Positions 39,494-48,004 of a DNA stretch of 64,000 bases are shown here, one piece after another; within the stretch, counting starts at the first letter, position 1, and every line of letters begins with the position of its first letter. Source of the DNA: Sphingopyxis terrae subsp. terrae NBRC 15098 (GTDB lineage Bacteria; Pseudomonadota; Alphaproteobacteria; Sphingomonadales; Sphingomonadaceae). The position numbers were made by a program, and so were the translations under genes. The notes beneath the pieces were generated by a model. That model worked only from the letters and a program-made list of their open reading frames with translations. It made no database searches and was not told the origin of the DNA. The stretch is taken from assembly GCF_001598815.1 (NCBI RefSeq), contig NZ_BCZQ01000005.1, positions 28,964 to 92,963 on the forward strand, written 5' to 3'.

Positions 39494-40507
39494 CTAGCCC
39501 TTCCGCCACTTCGTCCAGAGGTGCTTCGCGAGCATCACCGGCGGCATGCGCAGCCAGTGCGAGCGGATGTAGAAAGCCTGTTGCAACGCGAAATGCGTGG
39601 GTCGCCCCCAATCGTCGCGCGCGAGCAAGCGGCGGACGAACCAGCCATCGCCCGACTCGCGCCGTTTCCAGCCGGGCGGCAGCGCCGCACCGTAAAGATC
39701 GCGCGCCAACCGGGCGGCGCGCTGCACCGGCGCGCGCAGGCCATGAAGCGCGGCGCGCGCATCGAGCTCGCCCCAGAAGCCCGCATCGGCGGCGGCGAAA
39801 TCGCGCGTCAGGCAATGGAAATCCCACAGATTGCGCAGGCCGCCCTGCAAATCGCCGTCGGCGAGCAGGTGCGCGGCGCAGTGGCACGCCATGTCGCTCG
39901 GACACAGCACGGCAAAACCGCCATCGGCCACGACCGCATCGCCGATCATCGCCAGCGCGTCGGGCGTGACGCGGTGCGTGCGCGGCAATATCGTGTGGTG
40001 GACATCGATCATCCGGTCGCGCGCCTTGTGGATCAGCGGCGGCAGCTCGTGCATATGTTCGCGATAATAGGCGTCGTCATAGGGATCGGGCTTCACCCAT
40101 TCCCATCCAGCCTCGATCAGCTCCTTTTCGGCGCGGCCGATGTCGTGCCGGCCGACCAATATGTCGAGGTCGCCGATCTGGCGCCCCTCGGCGCACGACA
40201 GGCCCGCCGCCGCATAAGCGGTGCCCTTCAGCAGCACGAACGCAATCCCCTCGGGCGCGAGCGCGCGGCGCGCCATCTCGGCCTCCCACAACGCCTGCGC
40301 CCGAGCGACCGCGGCGGCGGCGCGCTGGTCGGCGAACAGCGCCGCGACGGACGGCGGCAGCGCCGCATCCGCAAGCCGGTGGGCGAGCGTCGCGAGCAGC
40401 GCCTCGGCGCGCGCGGCGCCGATCACCCCGTCCCAGTCGCGCGGCGCGAGGTCGCCCGCATCGCGCCGCCCCGCGAGCAGATCGACCAGCGTGCGCACCG
40501 CGCTCAT
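39494..40507 (-). CDS. Nucleotidyltransferase-family protein (NTP_transf_5-like)
   Basis: About 337 residues, cytosolic. A nucleotidyltransferase-type core is visible as 'FVLLKGTAYAAAGL' followed by 'RQIGDLDILVGRHDI', with the paired aspartates of a metal site at about residues 113-115. The rest matches the uncharacterised nucleotidyltransferase family with a C-terminal helical region ('HWLRMPPVMLAKHLWTKW'). It overlaps the HprK-like gene by ATGA and is the last gene of an overlapping string. Such enzymes accompany kinase and PqqD-like genes in some RiPP clusters. The substrate is unknown. Confidence 0.85.
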   Translation of the reverse strand: MSAVRTLVDLLAGRRDAGDLAPRDWDGVIGAARAEALLATLAHRLADAALPPSVAALFADQRAAAAVARAQALWEAEMARRALAPEGIAFVLLKGTAYAAAGLSCAEGRQIGDLDILVGRHDIGRAEKELIEAGWEWVKPDPYDDAYYREHMHELPPLIHKARDRMIDVHHTILPRTHRVTPDALAMIGDAVVADGGFAVLCPSDMACHCAAHLLADGDLQGGLRNLWDFHCLTRDFAAADAGFWGELDARAALHGLRAPVQRAARLARDLYGAALPPGWKRRESGDGWFVRRLLARDDWGRPTHFALQQAFYIRSHWLRMPPVMLAKHLWTKWRKG

Positions 40508-41370
40508 CGCACTGCCTCCGCCCATAATTGCTCGACCAGCGCCATGCCGGCCGCGCTGTCGGGATAGCTGATGCCGAAGGCGGGGGTTTCGCGGACCAGC
40601 CGCGCCAGTGCGGCAAAGCCTGCTTCGCCGAGCGCGACATAGTTGGTCGATGCTTCGGTCAGGCGGACGAACACCTCACCCGGCGCCATCGGCTCGATCG
40701 CCGCCGCGCCGCCGAAGCGCGGAAACAGGATCAGCGCGGGGCGGGCCGGTTCGTGCATCGCCGCGATCGCATCGGCGCGCGGGATCAGGTGGCGGATATC
40801 GCCCTTCGGCGTTCCGGCGAGCAGCGGCCCGAGCCGCGCGGGGTCGACGCGCGCCGCCATTTCGGCGATCGCCGCATTCTTCAGGCTCACGGCGCGCGGA
40901 AAGCCCAGCGCGTCGCCGCTAACCGGTTCGATCAGCGTGAATTCGTCACCCATCAGCCGCCACGCGCCTTCGCCGAGCAGCGCCGCGAGCGTCGATTTCC
41001 CCGACCCCGATTCGCCCGAGAGGATCACCGCGCGCCCGTCGCGTGCCACCGCGCTCGCGTGGAGCAGCATGTGCCGCCGCCAGCCGAGCGCGACCTGCAA
41101 ATTCATCCCCATTTCGGCGGCCAGCAAGCCCATCGACAGCGGCAGCGGCAGCGCGTCGGGAACGATGAAATCGCCGCCGATATGCACCGACGGGCGCAGC
41201 CAGCGGCGCCACGGGCGCGCGGCGAACAACCGCACCGTCGCATCGGCGGGGCGCGCCATGTCCTTGGGATAGCCCGCATAGAGGCGATCGAGCGCGTCGA
41301 TCGGCGCGCGCCAGTCGCTGCCGATGCGAAACTGGACCGGCCCCACCGCAATGCGCGTGCTGTGCCTCAC
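40504..41370 (-). CDS. HPr-kinase-related protein (HprK-related kinase A type)
   Basis: 288 residues. The P-loop is GESGSGKS at residues 119-126, followed by 'GDEFTLIEP' at 141, with 'LLHASAVARDGRAVIL' leading in, as in HPr kinase catalytic domains. The HprK N-terminal domain is absent or replaced by about 95 unrelated residues. There is no PTS system nearby. Relatives in lasso-peptide clusters phosphorylate a peptide, which suggests a peptide or protein substrate here. The start is a GTG at 41370 overlapping the PqqD-like stop (GTGA). Confidence 0.88.
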   Translation of the reverse strand: MRHSTRIAVGPVQFRIGSDWRAPIDALDRLYAGYPKDMARPADATVRLFAARPWRRWLRPSVHIGGDFIVPDALPLPLSMGLLAAEMGMNLQVALGWRRHMLLHASAVARDGRAVILSGESGSGKSTLAALLGEGAWRLMGDEFTLIEPVSGDALGFPRAVSLKNAAIAEMAARVDPARLGPLLAGTPKGDIRHLIPRADAIAAMHEPARPALILFPRFGGAAAIEPMAPGEVFVRLTEASTNYVALGEAGFAALARLVRETPAFGISYPDSAAGMALVEQLWAEAVR

Positions 41371-41654
41371 GCTGCCGCCACCAGGCCCAGCGCCGCAAGC
41401 TCGGCGAGCCGCTCGCGCAAGACCGCCGCGACGTCGCCGCCGCCCGCGTCCGCCAGGTCGAACATGGCGGCGAGCCGCTCCGCCAGCATCGCTGCGTCGC
41501 AGGGCGTATCGCCCATCGCGGCAATTATTTCGGGCATCGGCGCGACGACCAGATGCGTCTGCATCGAACGCCGATCGAAGATCGCGGTCAGGTCGCCAAG
41601 CGGCTCGATACGCAGCGCGCCGGCTTCGGGGGCACGATAAAGCCTATCCGCCAT
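41367..41654 (-). CDS. PqqD-like peptide-chaperone protein
   Basis: 95 residues. The layout fits the PqqD fold: an N-terminal beta region ('RLYRAPEAGALRIEPLGDLTAIFDRRSMQTHLV') then a helical wing ('AAMLAERLAAMFDLADAGGGDVAAVLRERLAELAALGLV'). PqqD-type RiPP recognition elements bind precursor peptides for modifying enzymes. I recall a described family that pairs such proteins with HPr-kinase-related kinase A. The ATG at 41654 overlaps the end of the MarR gene by 11 bases. No precursor peptide gene was found. Confidence 0.82.
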   Translation of the reverse strand: MADRLYRAPEAGALRIEPLGDLTAIFDRRSMQTHLVVAPMPEIIAAMGDTPCDAAMLAERLAAMFDLADAGGGDVAAVLRERLAELAALGLVAAA

Positions 41655-42093
41655 AATCTTCCGCGGCGCTCGTCAGCTTGGCGAGGATCGCCATCAACGC
41701 GGCGCGCTCGCCCCCGTCCAGCGCCGCCTCCAGCTTCGCCTCGCTCGCGAGCGCGGCCGGCACGATCGCGTCATAGAGCGAACGCCCCGCCGCGGTCAGT
41801 TCCAGATGGTGCGAGCGTCCGTCGGCCTCGTGCGCCTGGCGCGCGATAAGCTGGCGGTCGGCCAGTGCCTTGGCGGCGCGATTGACCGTCACCTTGTCCA
41901 TCCGCGTCGCGGCGACCAGTTCGCGCTGGGTCAGCGGTCGCCCTTCGCCGAGCACCGCCATCAGCCGCCATTCGGGGATCTTCAGGCCGAAGCGGCTCTG
42001 ATATTCGGCGGCAATCCGGCTCGATACCGCGTTCGACGCGATCGACAGCCGATAGGGCAGAAATTCGCCGAGATTGAGTGTCTTCGCCGCCAT
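41644..42093 (-). CDS. MarR-family transcriptional regulator
   Basis: 149 residues. The winged helix-turn-helix is visible as 'LPYRLSIASNAVSSRIAAEYQSRFGLKIPEWRLMAVLGEGRPLTQRELVAATRMDKVTVNRAAKAL' with the wing 'DGRSHHLELTAAG'. MarR proteins respond to small ligands. It lies between the TonB receptor (35-base gap) and the PqqD/HprK/nucleotidyltransferase genes, and its stop overlaps the PqqD-like start, so it is part of the same string. It may control the unit. Confidence 0.9.
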   Translation of the reverse strand: MAAKTLNLGEFLPYRLSIASNAVSSRIAAEYQSRFGLKIPEWRLMAVLGEGRPLTQRELVAATRMDKVTVNRAAKALADRQLIARQAHEADGRSHHLELTAAGRSLYDAIVPAALASEAKLEAALDGGERAALMAILAKLTSAAEDYGG

Positions 42094-42128
42094 GCCCCAT
42101 CCTTATCGCCTCTGCACCGCCTGCGAAA

Positions 42129-44246
42129 TCAATAAGCGGCGCGTACCCCCACCCACAAGGTCCGCGGCGTCGCGCGTTCCAATATGCCCGCCGACGACAG
42201 CGCCGCCGGAACGAGCGCGTCGAAGATATTCTCGCCGCGCGCTTCGATCCGCAAGCCCTGCGTCAACCGCAACGACAGCCCGGCATCGACGGTCAGCGCG
42301 TCGCCGAGCGGTTGCAGCCCCAGATCATCCTCATTCTGCCTGCCGATATAGCGCAGGGTCGCGAAGCCGCCGAACGGCCCCGCCTCGCCCGTCCGCAGCG
42401 ACAGGCTGGCGCCATGTTTCGCGATCTGCGCCGGCCGCTTGCCGTCAAGCGCAGCCGCGGCACCTGACGCAGCGACGCGCGCATCGGTAAAGGCATAGGT
42501 GGCACGCAGCGTCAGCGGGCCGGCGCGCTGTTCGGCGCTGACTTCGATGCCCTTGCTGTCGATCGCGTCGAGATTCTGCCGCTGGCTATAGCTCGCCCCC
42601 GCCGCGACGAAACCGACGCCGGGAAAACTGCCGGGACCGGTGCCGAGCGTGACATTGGCGATCGCATTGTCGAGCCGGTTCGCGAACAGCGTGACGCTCA
42701 GCTTCGTGCCCCAGCGTTTCCAGTCGGCGCCAACCTCAGCGCCCAACAGCCGTTCGGGGGCCAGCGCCTCGTTCGCCGCCGTCGCATCGGCGCCGACGCG
42801 GAACGGCCGGTAGAGTTCGTTGAGCGTCGGCAGGCGCCAGCCGCTATAGGCGGCGGCGCGCAACGCCACATCGCCCGCCTTCCAGCGCACGCCCGCGCGC
42901 CCGCTGCCTTCCCAGCCCTGCCGCGCCGCAAAGCGGGCGTCGGTGATCGTCGATCCACCGATATTATATTCGTGCCGGTATCCGGTGCCGATCCACCAAT
43001 GATCGACCCGGCCGCTGAGCGTCCACAGCAAGCCGCCATATTCACCACCCGGCGTCCATTCGGCGAAGGCGCCGACGGTGTCGCTGCTGCCCCCCGCGCT
43101 GCGGTGACGGCCGGGGTTGAGTCCGGTGAAGAAATAATCCTCCTCGGTCCGCCCGACCGTGCGGCGCCAGTCTACGCCGATGCGCAGCGGATGCCTCGTG
43201 GTAGCGCCGGACCCCGAGCGATACGTCTTGCGGACCACAGGCTGCCATTCCAGGCGCGCGCCGATGCCCGTCGCAGGCACCTGCTGATAGAGCGCCGGCG
43301 CGGCGCTTTTGCGGTTCGCCGCAACGCTGGCAAAGCCCGTATCGAAATCGCGGAGTTGAACATAAGCGAGCGCGAGCCAATTGGTCGCCCCCAGCGAATC
43401 CTTCACGAAACGCAGGCTGGCATCGACCCCGTCGACTCTGCTCGTCGTGAAATCGGTGCCGCGGTCGCGCCGGTCCGAAAAGCCGCGCAGGCTCGCCTCG
43501 ATCCGGCTGTCGGGGCCGGCACCGAAGCGCAGGCGCGCTCCCAGGCCGCCTTGCTCATAGGGGGCCGCCCGATCGACAGCGCCGCGCTGACCGGCAACGA
43601 CAGGCACGAAGCCGTCGCCCCGGCTGTAACGGCCGTCGACCGCGACCTTCCCCTCGCCTAGCCGCGTGCCGAGGCTGAACGCGCCGTCCCAGCCATCGCG
43701 GCTGCCATAGGCAAGGCTCGCCTCGCCGCCGTCGGTCATCTGTGAATAGAGGGCGACGGTACCCGCCAACGCGCCCGGCCCATCGGTTCCGCTACCGCCG
43801 CCGCGGGTGATCGCGACGCCGCCCAGCCGGATCGCGTCGTAAGCACTCCACGCCACCCAGCCGCCGAAGGGATCGGCCTGCGGCACCCCGTCAAGTGTCA
43901 CCAGCGCGCGACTCGACGCATTGCCGCCCAGGCCGCGCAGCGTGACGCCCTGGCTCGTGGGATGCGCCGATCGGCTGTCGCTGCGGCGAAACTGGACCAG
44001 CCCCGCTTCGTCGCGCAGCCGGTTCTCGACACGCGCGCCAAGGCCCGGCCTCCCGTCCGTCACCACAGTCCTAGCCTCGACCGAATCGCCACCTTCGATC
44101 CACGGGAGGCCCGCACCTTGCACAAGAATCACGTCAACGCGCAGCAGCGGCACAACTTCGATCTGTCCCAGCGGCGGGTCCGCCTCCTGCGCCAGCACCG
44201 CCGCCGGCATCGCCAGCGCGGCCACCCCCACCGCCAGCCGGATCAC
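42129..44246 (-). CDS. TonB-dependent outer-membrane receptor
   Basis: 705 residues. A signal peptide ('LAVGVAALAMPAAVLAQ') is followed by a plug domain ('QSVTLRGLGGNASSRALVTLDGVPQADPFGGWVAWSAYDAIRLGGVAITRGGGSGTDGPGAL' region) and a beta-barrel ending in an aromatic residue. The substrate cannot be inferred; the plug lacks obvious catechol-receptor marks. The start is a GTG at 44246 overlapping the upstream isomerase stop (GTGA). It is the fourth gene of the long overlapping - strand string. Confidence 0.9.
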   Translation of the reverse strand: MIRLAVGVAALAMPAAVLAQEADPPLGQIEVVPLLRVDVILVQGAGLPWIEGGDSVEARTVVTDGRPGLGARVENRLRDEAGLVQFRRSDSRSAHPTSQGVTLRGLGGNASSRALVTLDGVPQADPFGGWVAWSAYDAIRLGGVAITRGGGSGTDGPGALAGTVALYSQMTDGGEASLAYGSRDGWDGAFSLGTRLGEGKVAVDGRYSRGDGFVPVVAGQRGAVDRAAPYEQGGLGARLRFGAGPDSRIEASLRGFSDRRDRGTDFTTSRVDGVDASLRFVKDSLGATNWLALAYVQLRDFDTGFASVAANRKSAAPALYQQVPATGIGARLEWQPVVRKTYRSGSGATTRHPLRIGVDWRRTVGRTEEDYFFTGLNPGRHRSAGGSSDTVGAFAEWTPGGEYGGLLWTLSGRVDHWWIGTGYRHEYNIGGSTITDARFAARQGWEGSGRAGVRWKAGDVALRAAAYSGWRLPTLNELYRPFRVGADATAANEALAPERLLGAEVGADWKRWGTKLSVTLFANRLDNAIANVTLGTGPGSFPGVGFVAAGASYSQRQNLDAIDSKGIEVSAEQRAGPLTLRATYAFTDARVAASGAAAALDGKRPAQIAKHGASLSLRTGEAGPFGGFATLRYIGRQNEDDLGLQPLGDALTVDAGLSLRLTQGLRIEARGENIFDALVPAALSSAGILERATPRTLWVGVRAAY

Positions 44247-44875
44247 GCGGGCTTCACCGCATCGGGATGCGCGCGCCGGAACGCCTCATGCTCCATGCAT
44301 GCAGCATCGATTTCCATGAGGCGCGGATAATGGTCCAGCGGCACCTCGAACCGGCGTGCATTGTACATCTGCGGCACCAGACAGCAGTCGGCGATCCCCG
44401 GTTCGTCGCCGCCGAGATAGGGGCCGTCGCCGGCCATCGCCTCCAGCGCGTCGAAGCCCTGCAATATCCATTCGGCGATCCAGCGATCCTTGGTCTGTTC
44501 GTTGAGCCCCAGGTCGCGGGTCAGATATTTGAGTACGCGCAGATTGTTGAGCGGGTGGATATCGCACGCGACGACATAGGCCTGCGCCAGCGCCACCGCG
44601 CGCGCCATCGGATCGTCGGGGATCAGCCGCGGCTCGGGGTGCGCGCGGTCGAGCCAGTCGATGATCGCAAGGCTCTGGATGATCGGCTCACCGTCGGCGA
44701 CGAGCATCGGCACGAAGCCCTGGGCATTTTGCGCAAGATAGGCGTCGCTCTTCTGTTCGCCGGCGATCAGGCTGACCTCGACGCGCTCATAATCGAGGCC
44801 TTTGAGGTTCAGCGCGATGCGAACGCGAAAGCTGGCCGACGAGCGGAAATAATCATGGAGGACGAGAGCGGTCAT
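44243..44875 (-). CDS. maiA: Maleylacetoacetate isomerase-like glutathione transferase
   Basis: 210 residues of the zeta-class GST fold. It resembles maleylacetoacetate isomerases in tyrosine breakdown: the N terminus 'LHDYFRSSASFRVRIALNLKGL' contains the SSxxxRxR active-site motif, followed by 'AQNAQGFVPMLV', 'IIQSLAIIDWLD' and 'LGLNEQTKDRWIAEWILQGFDAL'. No other tyrosine-degradation gene is nearby, so a different glutathione-dependent isomerisation is possible. It overlaps the TonB receptor start. Confidence 0.85.
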   Translation of the reverse strand: MTALVLHDYFRSSASFRVRIALNLKGLDYERVEVSLIAGEQKSDAYLAQNAQGFVPMLVADGEPIIQSLAIIDWLDRAHPEPRLIPDDPMARAVALAQAYVVACDIHPLNNLRVLKYLTRDLGLNEQTKDRWIAEWILQGFDALEAMAGDGPYLGGDEPGIADCCLVPQMYNARRFEVPLDHYPRLMEIDAACMEHEAFRRAHPDAVKPA

Positions 44876-44884
44876 CGGGCCAGC

Positions 44885-45910
44885 CTAATGCGCGTCTTTG
44901 GGCATCGCCGCAATCCATTCCCGCAACAGCGCCGCGCCTTCCTTGTGAACCGTCGAGCGGCCAAGTTCGGGCATCGCGATGCCGGGGTCGAGGCTTTCGA
45001 GGCGGTAGATCAGGAAGCTGTGGTCGGGATCGCCCGGCTGGATCGCGAAATCCATGCCGCCGCTGCCCCGCCCGGCGGCGGTGGGACGCTTGCCGATGCC
45101 GTAATTGACTCCGACCGGGTCGGTCCAGCGCAGGAACAGCCCGCTGTTCGACGCGCTGCCCTCGGGATTGTGGCAATGCGCGCAATTGGCCTCGAGATAG
45201 GCGCGCGCGCGGTCCTGCAACGTGCCGCTCGCCGGATCGTCCCAGCGCGGCATCACCGGTTTCAGCGCCGCGGGGTTGGTGAAATAGAGCGCGCGCGTGT
45301 CGGCGCCGACCGTATCCGCCAGCACCAAGTTGCGGGCCTTGGGGCCGATGGGGACGATCGTGCCCGCGCGGCTGTGGCATTCCTTGCACTGGTTGCGGTT
45401 GGGCACGCCATATTGGATCGCATGCGCCGTGCCGTCGGGGCTCTTGAACGCCACCGGCACGCGCCGCCCCGCAATGGCGAGCGAGGCGTCCTTGCCGTCG
45501 GCATCCCAGATATAGGGCAGCGCCACCCAGCCGCTCGCGCGGTGGATCAGCAGCCGCGTCTCGACCGGACGGCCCTCATTGAAGTCGGGCCAGCCGAAGC
45601 TTTTGACGATCACCGTGCCCACAGGAAAATCGACCGTGCCGTCCGCCAGCACCGTCGCCCGCTTGCCCGCCGGGATCGACACGAACCGGTGCTTTTCGGC
45701 ATAGTCGCTGAACAAGGGCGTGCGCAGCGTATAGGCAAAGCTCGCGACCGGCCGCGCCGGATCATTGCCCGCGAACAGCCCGAAGGCGGAAAGCTTCGCG
45801 GGCATCGCGCTGCCCTCGATCAAAGCCTGATCGACCGCGGCCGGTGCCGCCCCGCCGCCCGCGCTGGCGCAGAGCAGCGCCGCGATCAGCGCGGCGGCGA
45901 TGCGCTTCAC
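44885..45910 (-). CDS. SO2930-family diheme c-type cytochrome
   Basis: 341 residues. A signal peptide ('AAALIAALLCASAGGGAAPA') directs it to the periplasm. Two heme c sites are visible, CKECH and CAHCH. A large N-terminal domain ('FGLFAGNDPARPVASFAYTLRTPLFSDYAEKHRFVSIPAGK' region) fits the family that occurs paired with beta-helix proteins. The GTG at 45910 overlaps the beta-helix gene stop (GTGA). Its electron-transfer partner is unknown. Confidence 0.87.
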   Translation of the reverse strand: MKRIAAALIAALLCASAGGGAAPAAVDQALIEGSAMPAKLSAFGLFAGNDPARPVASFAYTLRTPLFSDYAEKHRFVSIPAGKRATVLADGTVDFPVGTVIVKSFGWPDFNEGRPVETRLLIHRASGWVALPYIWDADGKDASLAIAGRRVPVAFKSPDGTAHAIQYGVPNRNQCKECHSRAGTIVPIGPKARNLVLADTVGADTRALYFTNPAALKPVMPRWDDPASGTLQDRARAYLEANCAHCHNPEGSASNSGLFLRWTDPVGVNYGIGKRPTAAGRGSGGMDFAIQPGDPDHSFLIYRLESLDPGIAMPELGRSTVHKEGAALLREWIAAMPKDAH

Positions 45911-47109
45911 TGGACCTTGGCCTCCATGCCCTCCGGCAGCACGATCGCGGGCAGCGCGGGCGGCGGGGTACCGCCCAGCTTGACCGGCACCGGCTTCGCT
46001 TCGCTCTGCGGCGTCGTCACGTCGGGCAGGCCGAGCGACAGCACGCCGACATCGTCGAGGACGATCGCGTCGCCGGCGCCGTCCCACAGCACCGGCGGAA
46101 TCGCCCCGCCCATCGCGGCCGCAATCTCGGCCCCGCCCGGAAAGGCCGGCGCAAAGCCCGCCTTGCCATGCGCATTGTCGCGCACGACGATCTGGCGCGG
46201 CAGCGGCTGATATTTGGGGTCTTTCTGGTCGTAGCGATAGCCGACGATCATCACATTGGCGGTGCCATTGTCCTCGAACACATTGTCGAAAACCTCGACA
46301 TTGCGGTTCGCCATCACCAGCACCCCGGTCCCCGTCGGCACGCTGGCGACGATATTGCCCTTCGGCGCGAAATTGGGCGTGCTGTTGTCGCTGACGACAT
46401 TGTCGAAGACGCGGACATTATGCCCGCCCTGCTGCGGCAGATTGGGCAGGTCGAACACCAGTATCCCGCCGGTATTCTTGGTCGCGATATTGTCGTGCAC
46501 ATCGGCGTCGAAACAGTTTTCGATCTCGATCCCGGCGACATTTTCGGTCGCGATCGAATCGCGCACGACGATGTTGCGCGACTGGCCGACATAGATGCCG
46601 GCGTCCGATGCGCCGCGCACATAGACGCTGTCGATCAGCACATCCTGGCTTTCGACCGGATAGATGCCATAGGCGCCGTTGGTCTCCTTCGGCCCCGCGG
46701 TCCATTCGACGCGCAGTTCGTTATAGACGATGCGGTCGGCGCCTTTCGACTTGATGCCGTCGCCGCGCGTGTTGAGCACCGCGAAATTGGCGAGCAGCAC
46801 ATCGTCGGAGGTGACGAGCAGCCCCTCGCCCGCCCCCTGCTGTCCCGAAAAGTCGAGGATCGATCCGCCCTCGCCCGTCCCCGCGCCGCGCAGCGTGACA
46901 TTGTCGACGTCGAGCGACAGCCCGTCGGTCAGCGTCCAGGTGCCCGCGCCCAGCTGCACGACATCGCCGGGTTCGGCGAGGATCAGCGCCTCCTGCAATT
47001 TCTCGTTGGCGTCGGCGCCCTCGGCCGAGACATTGATCGTCTTGGCCGCGGCCGGACTGGCGGCGACCGCAACCATCGCGGCGGCCAGCGACAGGACATG
47101 GAATCGCAT
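45907..47109 (-). CDS. Exported parallel beta-helix protein
   Basis: 400 residues. The signal peptide ('VLSLAAAMVAVAASPAAA') precedes a right-handed parallel beta-helix with repeats typical of pectate-lyase-like folds ('NVTLRGAG', 'NIVVRDSIATENVAGIEIENCFDADVHDNIATKNTGGILVF' region, 'NVRVFDNVV', 'NVEVFDNVF'). This family regularly forms a two-gene pair with the diheme cytochrome next to it. A carbohydrate or polymer ligand is likely, but no catalytic residues are clear. It leads the long - strand string. Confidence 0.87.
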   Translation of the reverse strand: MRFHVLSLAAAMVAVAASPAAAKTINVSAEGADANEKLQEALILAEPGDVVQLGAGTWTLTDGLSLDVDNVTLRGAGTGEGGSILDFSGQQGAGEGLLVTSDDVLLANFAVLNTRGDGIKSKGADRIVYNELRVEWTAGPKETNGAYGIYPVESQDVLIDSVYVRGASDAGIYVGQSRNIVVRDSIATENVAGIEIENCFDADVHDNIATKNTGGILVFDLPNLPQQGGHNVRVFDNVVSDNSTPNFAPKGNIVASVPTGTGVLVMANRNVEVFDNVFEDNGTANVMIVGYRYDQKDPKYQPLPRQIVVRDNAHGKAGFAPAFPGGAEIAAAMGGAIPPVLWDGAGDAIVLDDVGVLSLGLPDVTTPQSEAKPVPVKLGGTPPPALPAIVLPEGMEAKVQ

Positions 47110-47220
47110 TGCACACTCTCCCTTGTTTTGCCTGAGCATGCGGCAAGACTTGACGGATGCCAAGCGGCTTGCTGACAAGCATGTCATTGGCGCGGCGGCA
47201 CGCGCGCCGGAGACAGACCG

Positions 47221-47751
47221 ATGATCGACAATCGCTTCGTGCAGATGATGGCGCGCTACAACGGGTGGCAGAACCGCGCCGCCTATGCCGCCGCCGACAC
47301 GCTGACCGATGCCGAGCGACGGTTGGATCGCGGCGCCTTTTTCGGGTCGATCCACGCGACGCTCTCGCACCTTTTGTGGGCCGACCGCATCTGGCTGTCG
47401 CGCTTCGACCGCTGCCCGCCGCCCGATTGTCCGGGCAAGGAAAGCGGCGGCTTCGTCGCCGACTGGGACGATCTGAAGGCGCAGCGCACCGCGATGGACA
47501 CGCTCATCGTCGCCTGGGCCGACGCGATGGCGCCAGGCGCCGTTGCCGGCAATCTCGACTGGTACAGCGGCGCCGCGGGCCGGAACGTCTCCGCCCCGCT
47601 CGGCATCGTGCTGCCGCATATCTTCAACCACCAGACGCACCACCGCGGTCAGGTCCACGCAATGCTGACCGCCGCCGGGTGCCGCACCGAAGACACAGAC
47701 CTCTTCCTGATGCCGCCCGCCGACTGGCTGGGCTTCGATCCCCGAAGCTAG
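47221..47751 (+). CDS. DinB-family protein
   Basis: 176 residues of the DinB/YfiT four-helix-bundle family. The expected metal-ligand histidines are visible: one in 'ATLSHLLWADRIWLSRF' and two in 'HIFNHQTHHRGQVHAML'. Members are metal-dependent and some act as thiol transferases, but the role of this one is unknown. It is divergent from the beta-helix gene. The ATG at 47221 has GGAGACAGACCG upstream. Confidence 0.9.
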   Translation: MIDNRFVQMMARYNGWQNRAAYAAADTLTDAERRLDRGAFFGSIHATLSHLLWADRIWLSRFDRCPPPDCPGKESGGFVADWDDLKAQRTAMDTLIVAWADAMAPGAVAGNLDWYSGAAGRNVSAPLGIVLPHIFNHQTHHRGQVHAMLTAAGCRTEDTDLFLMPPADWLGFDPRS

Positions 47752-47816
47752 GCCCCGAAGACTCGACCGCGCGGACAAATTCCAACGCTGCGGGAACTAC
47801 AGCTAACCGTCATTTC

Positions 47817-47840
47817 GTTCGGAAAGCGGCCTTTCCGAAC
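47817..47840. repeat. Perfect inverted repeat downstream of the DinB-like gene
   Basis: GTTCGGAAAG-cggc-CTTTCCGAAC is a 10+4+10 perfect inverted repeat. No T-run follows, so it is a weak terminator candidate. It sits just before the longer repeat at 47869-47971. Confidence 0.6.
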
Positions 47841-47868
47841 AGCGACCGAAGCGCGACATTTGCAGCAT

Positions 47869-47971
47869 CGTCATCCTGAACTTGTTTCAGTATCCACGGC
47901 GCGCCATTTCCTTATGCGCCGCGCCGCACGAAAGCTCAGTCCATGGATGCTGAAACAGGTTCAGCATGACG
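47869..47971. repeat. Long imperfect inverted repeat (dispersed-element type)
   Basis: The arms 47869-47899 and 47941-47971 are reverse complements at 27 of 31 positions, separated by a 41-base GC-rich spacer. The core, CTGAAC-tTGTTTCAG-like, matches a common dispersed extragenic repeat of sphingomonads and related bacteria. It lies in the 253-base gene-free stretch between the DinB-like gene and the protease gene. Confidence 0.7.
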
Positions 47972-48004
47972 AGAATTGAAAGGCTGCTTCCCACCCAAAC
48001 CGCA

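Noticed and set aside
45844..47175. A 443-codon open frame antisense to the beta-helix and cytochrome genes
   Set aside because: It mirrors certain genes and shows no domain or signal.
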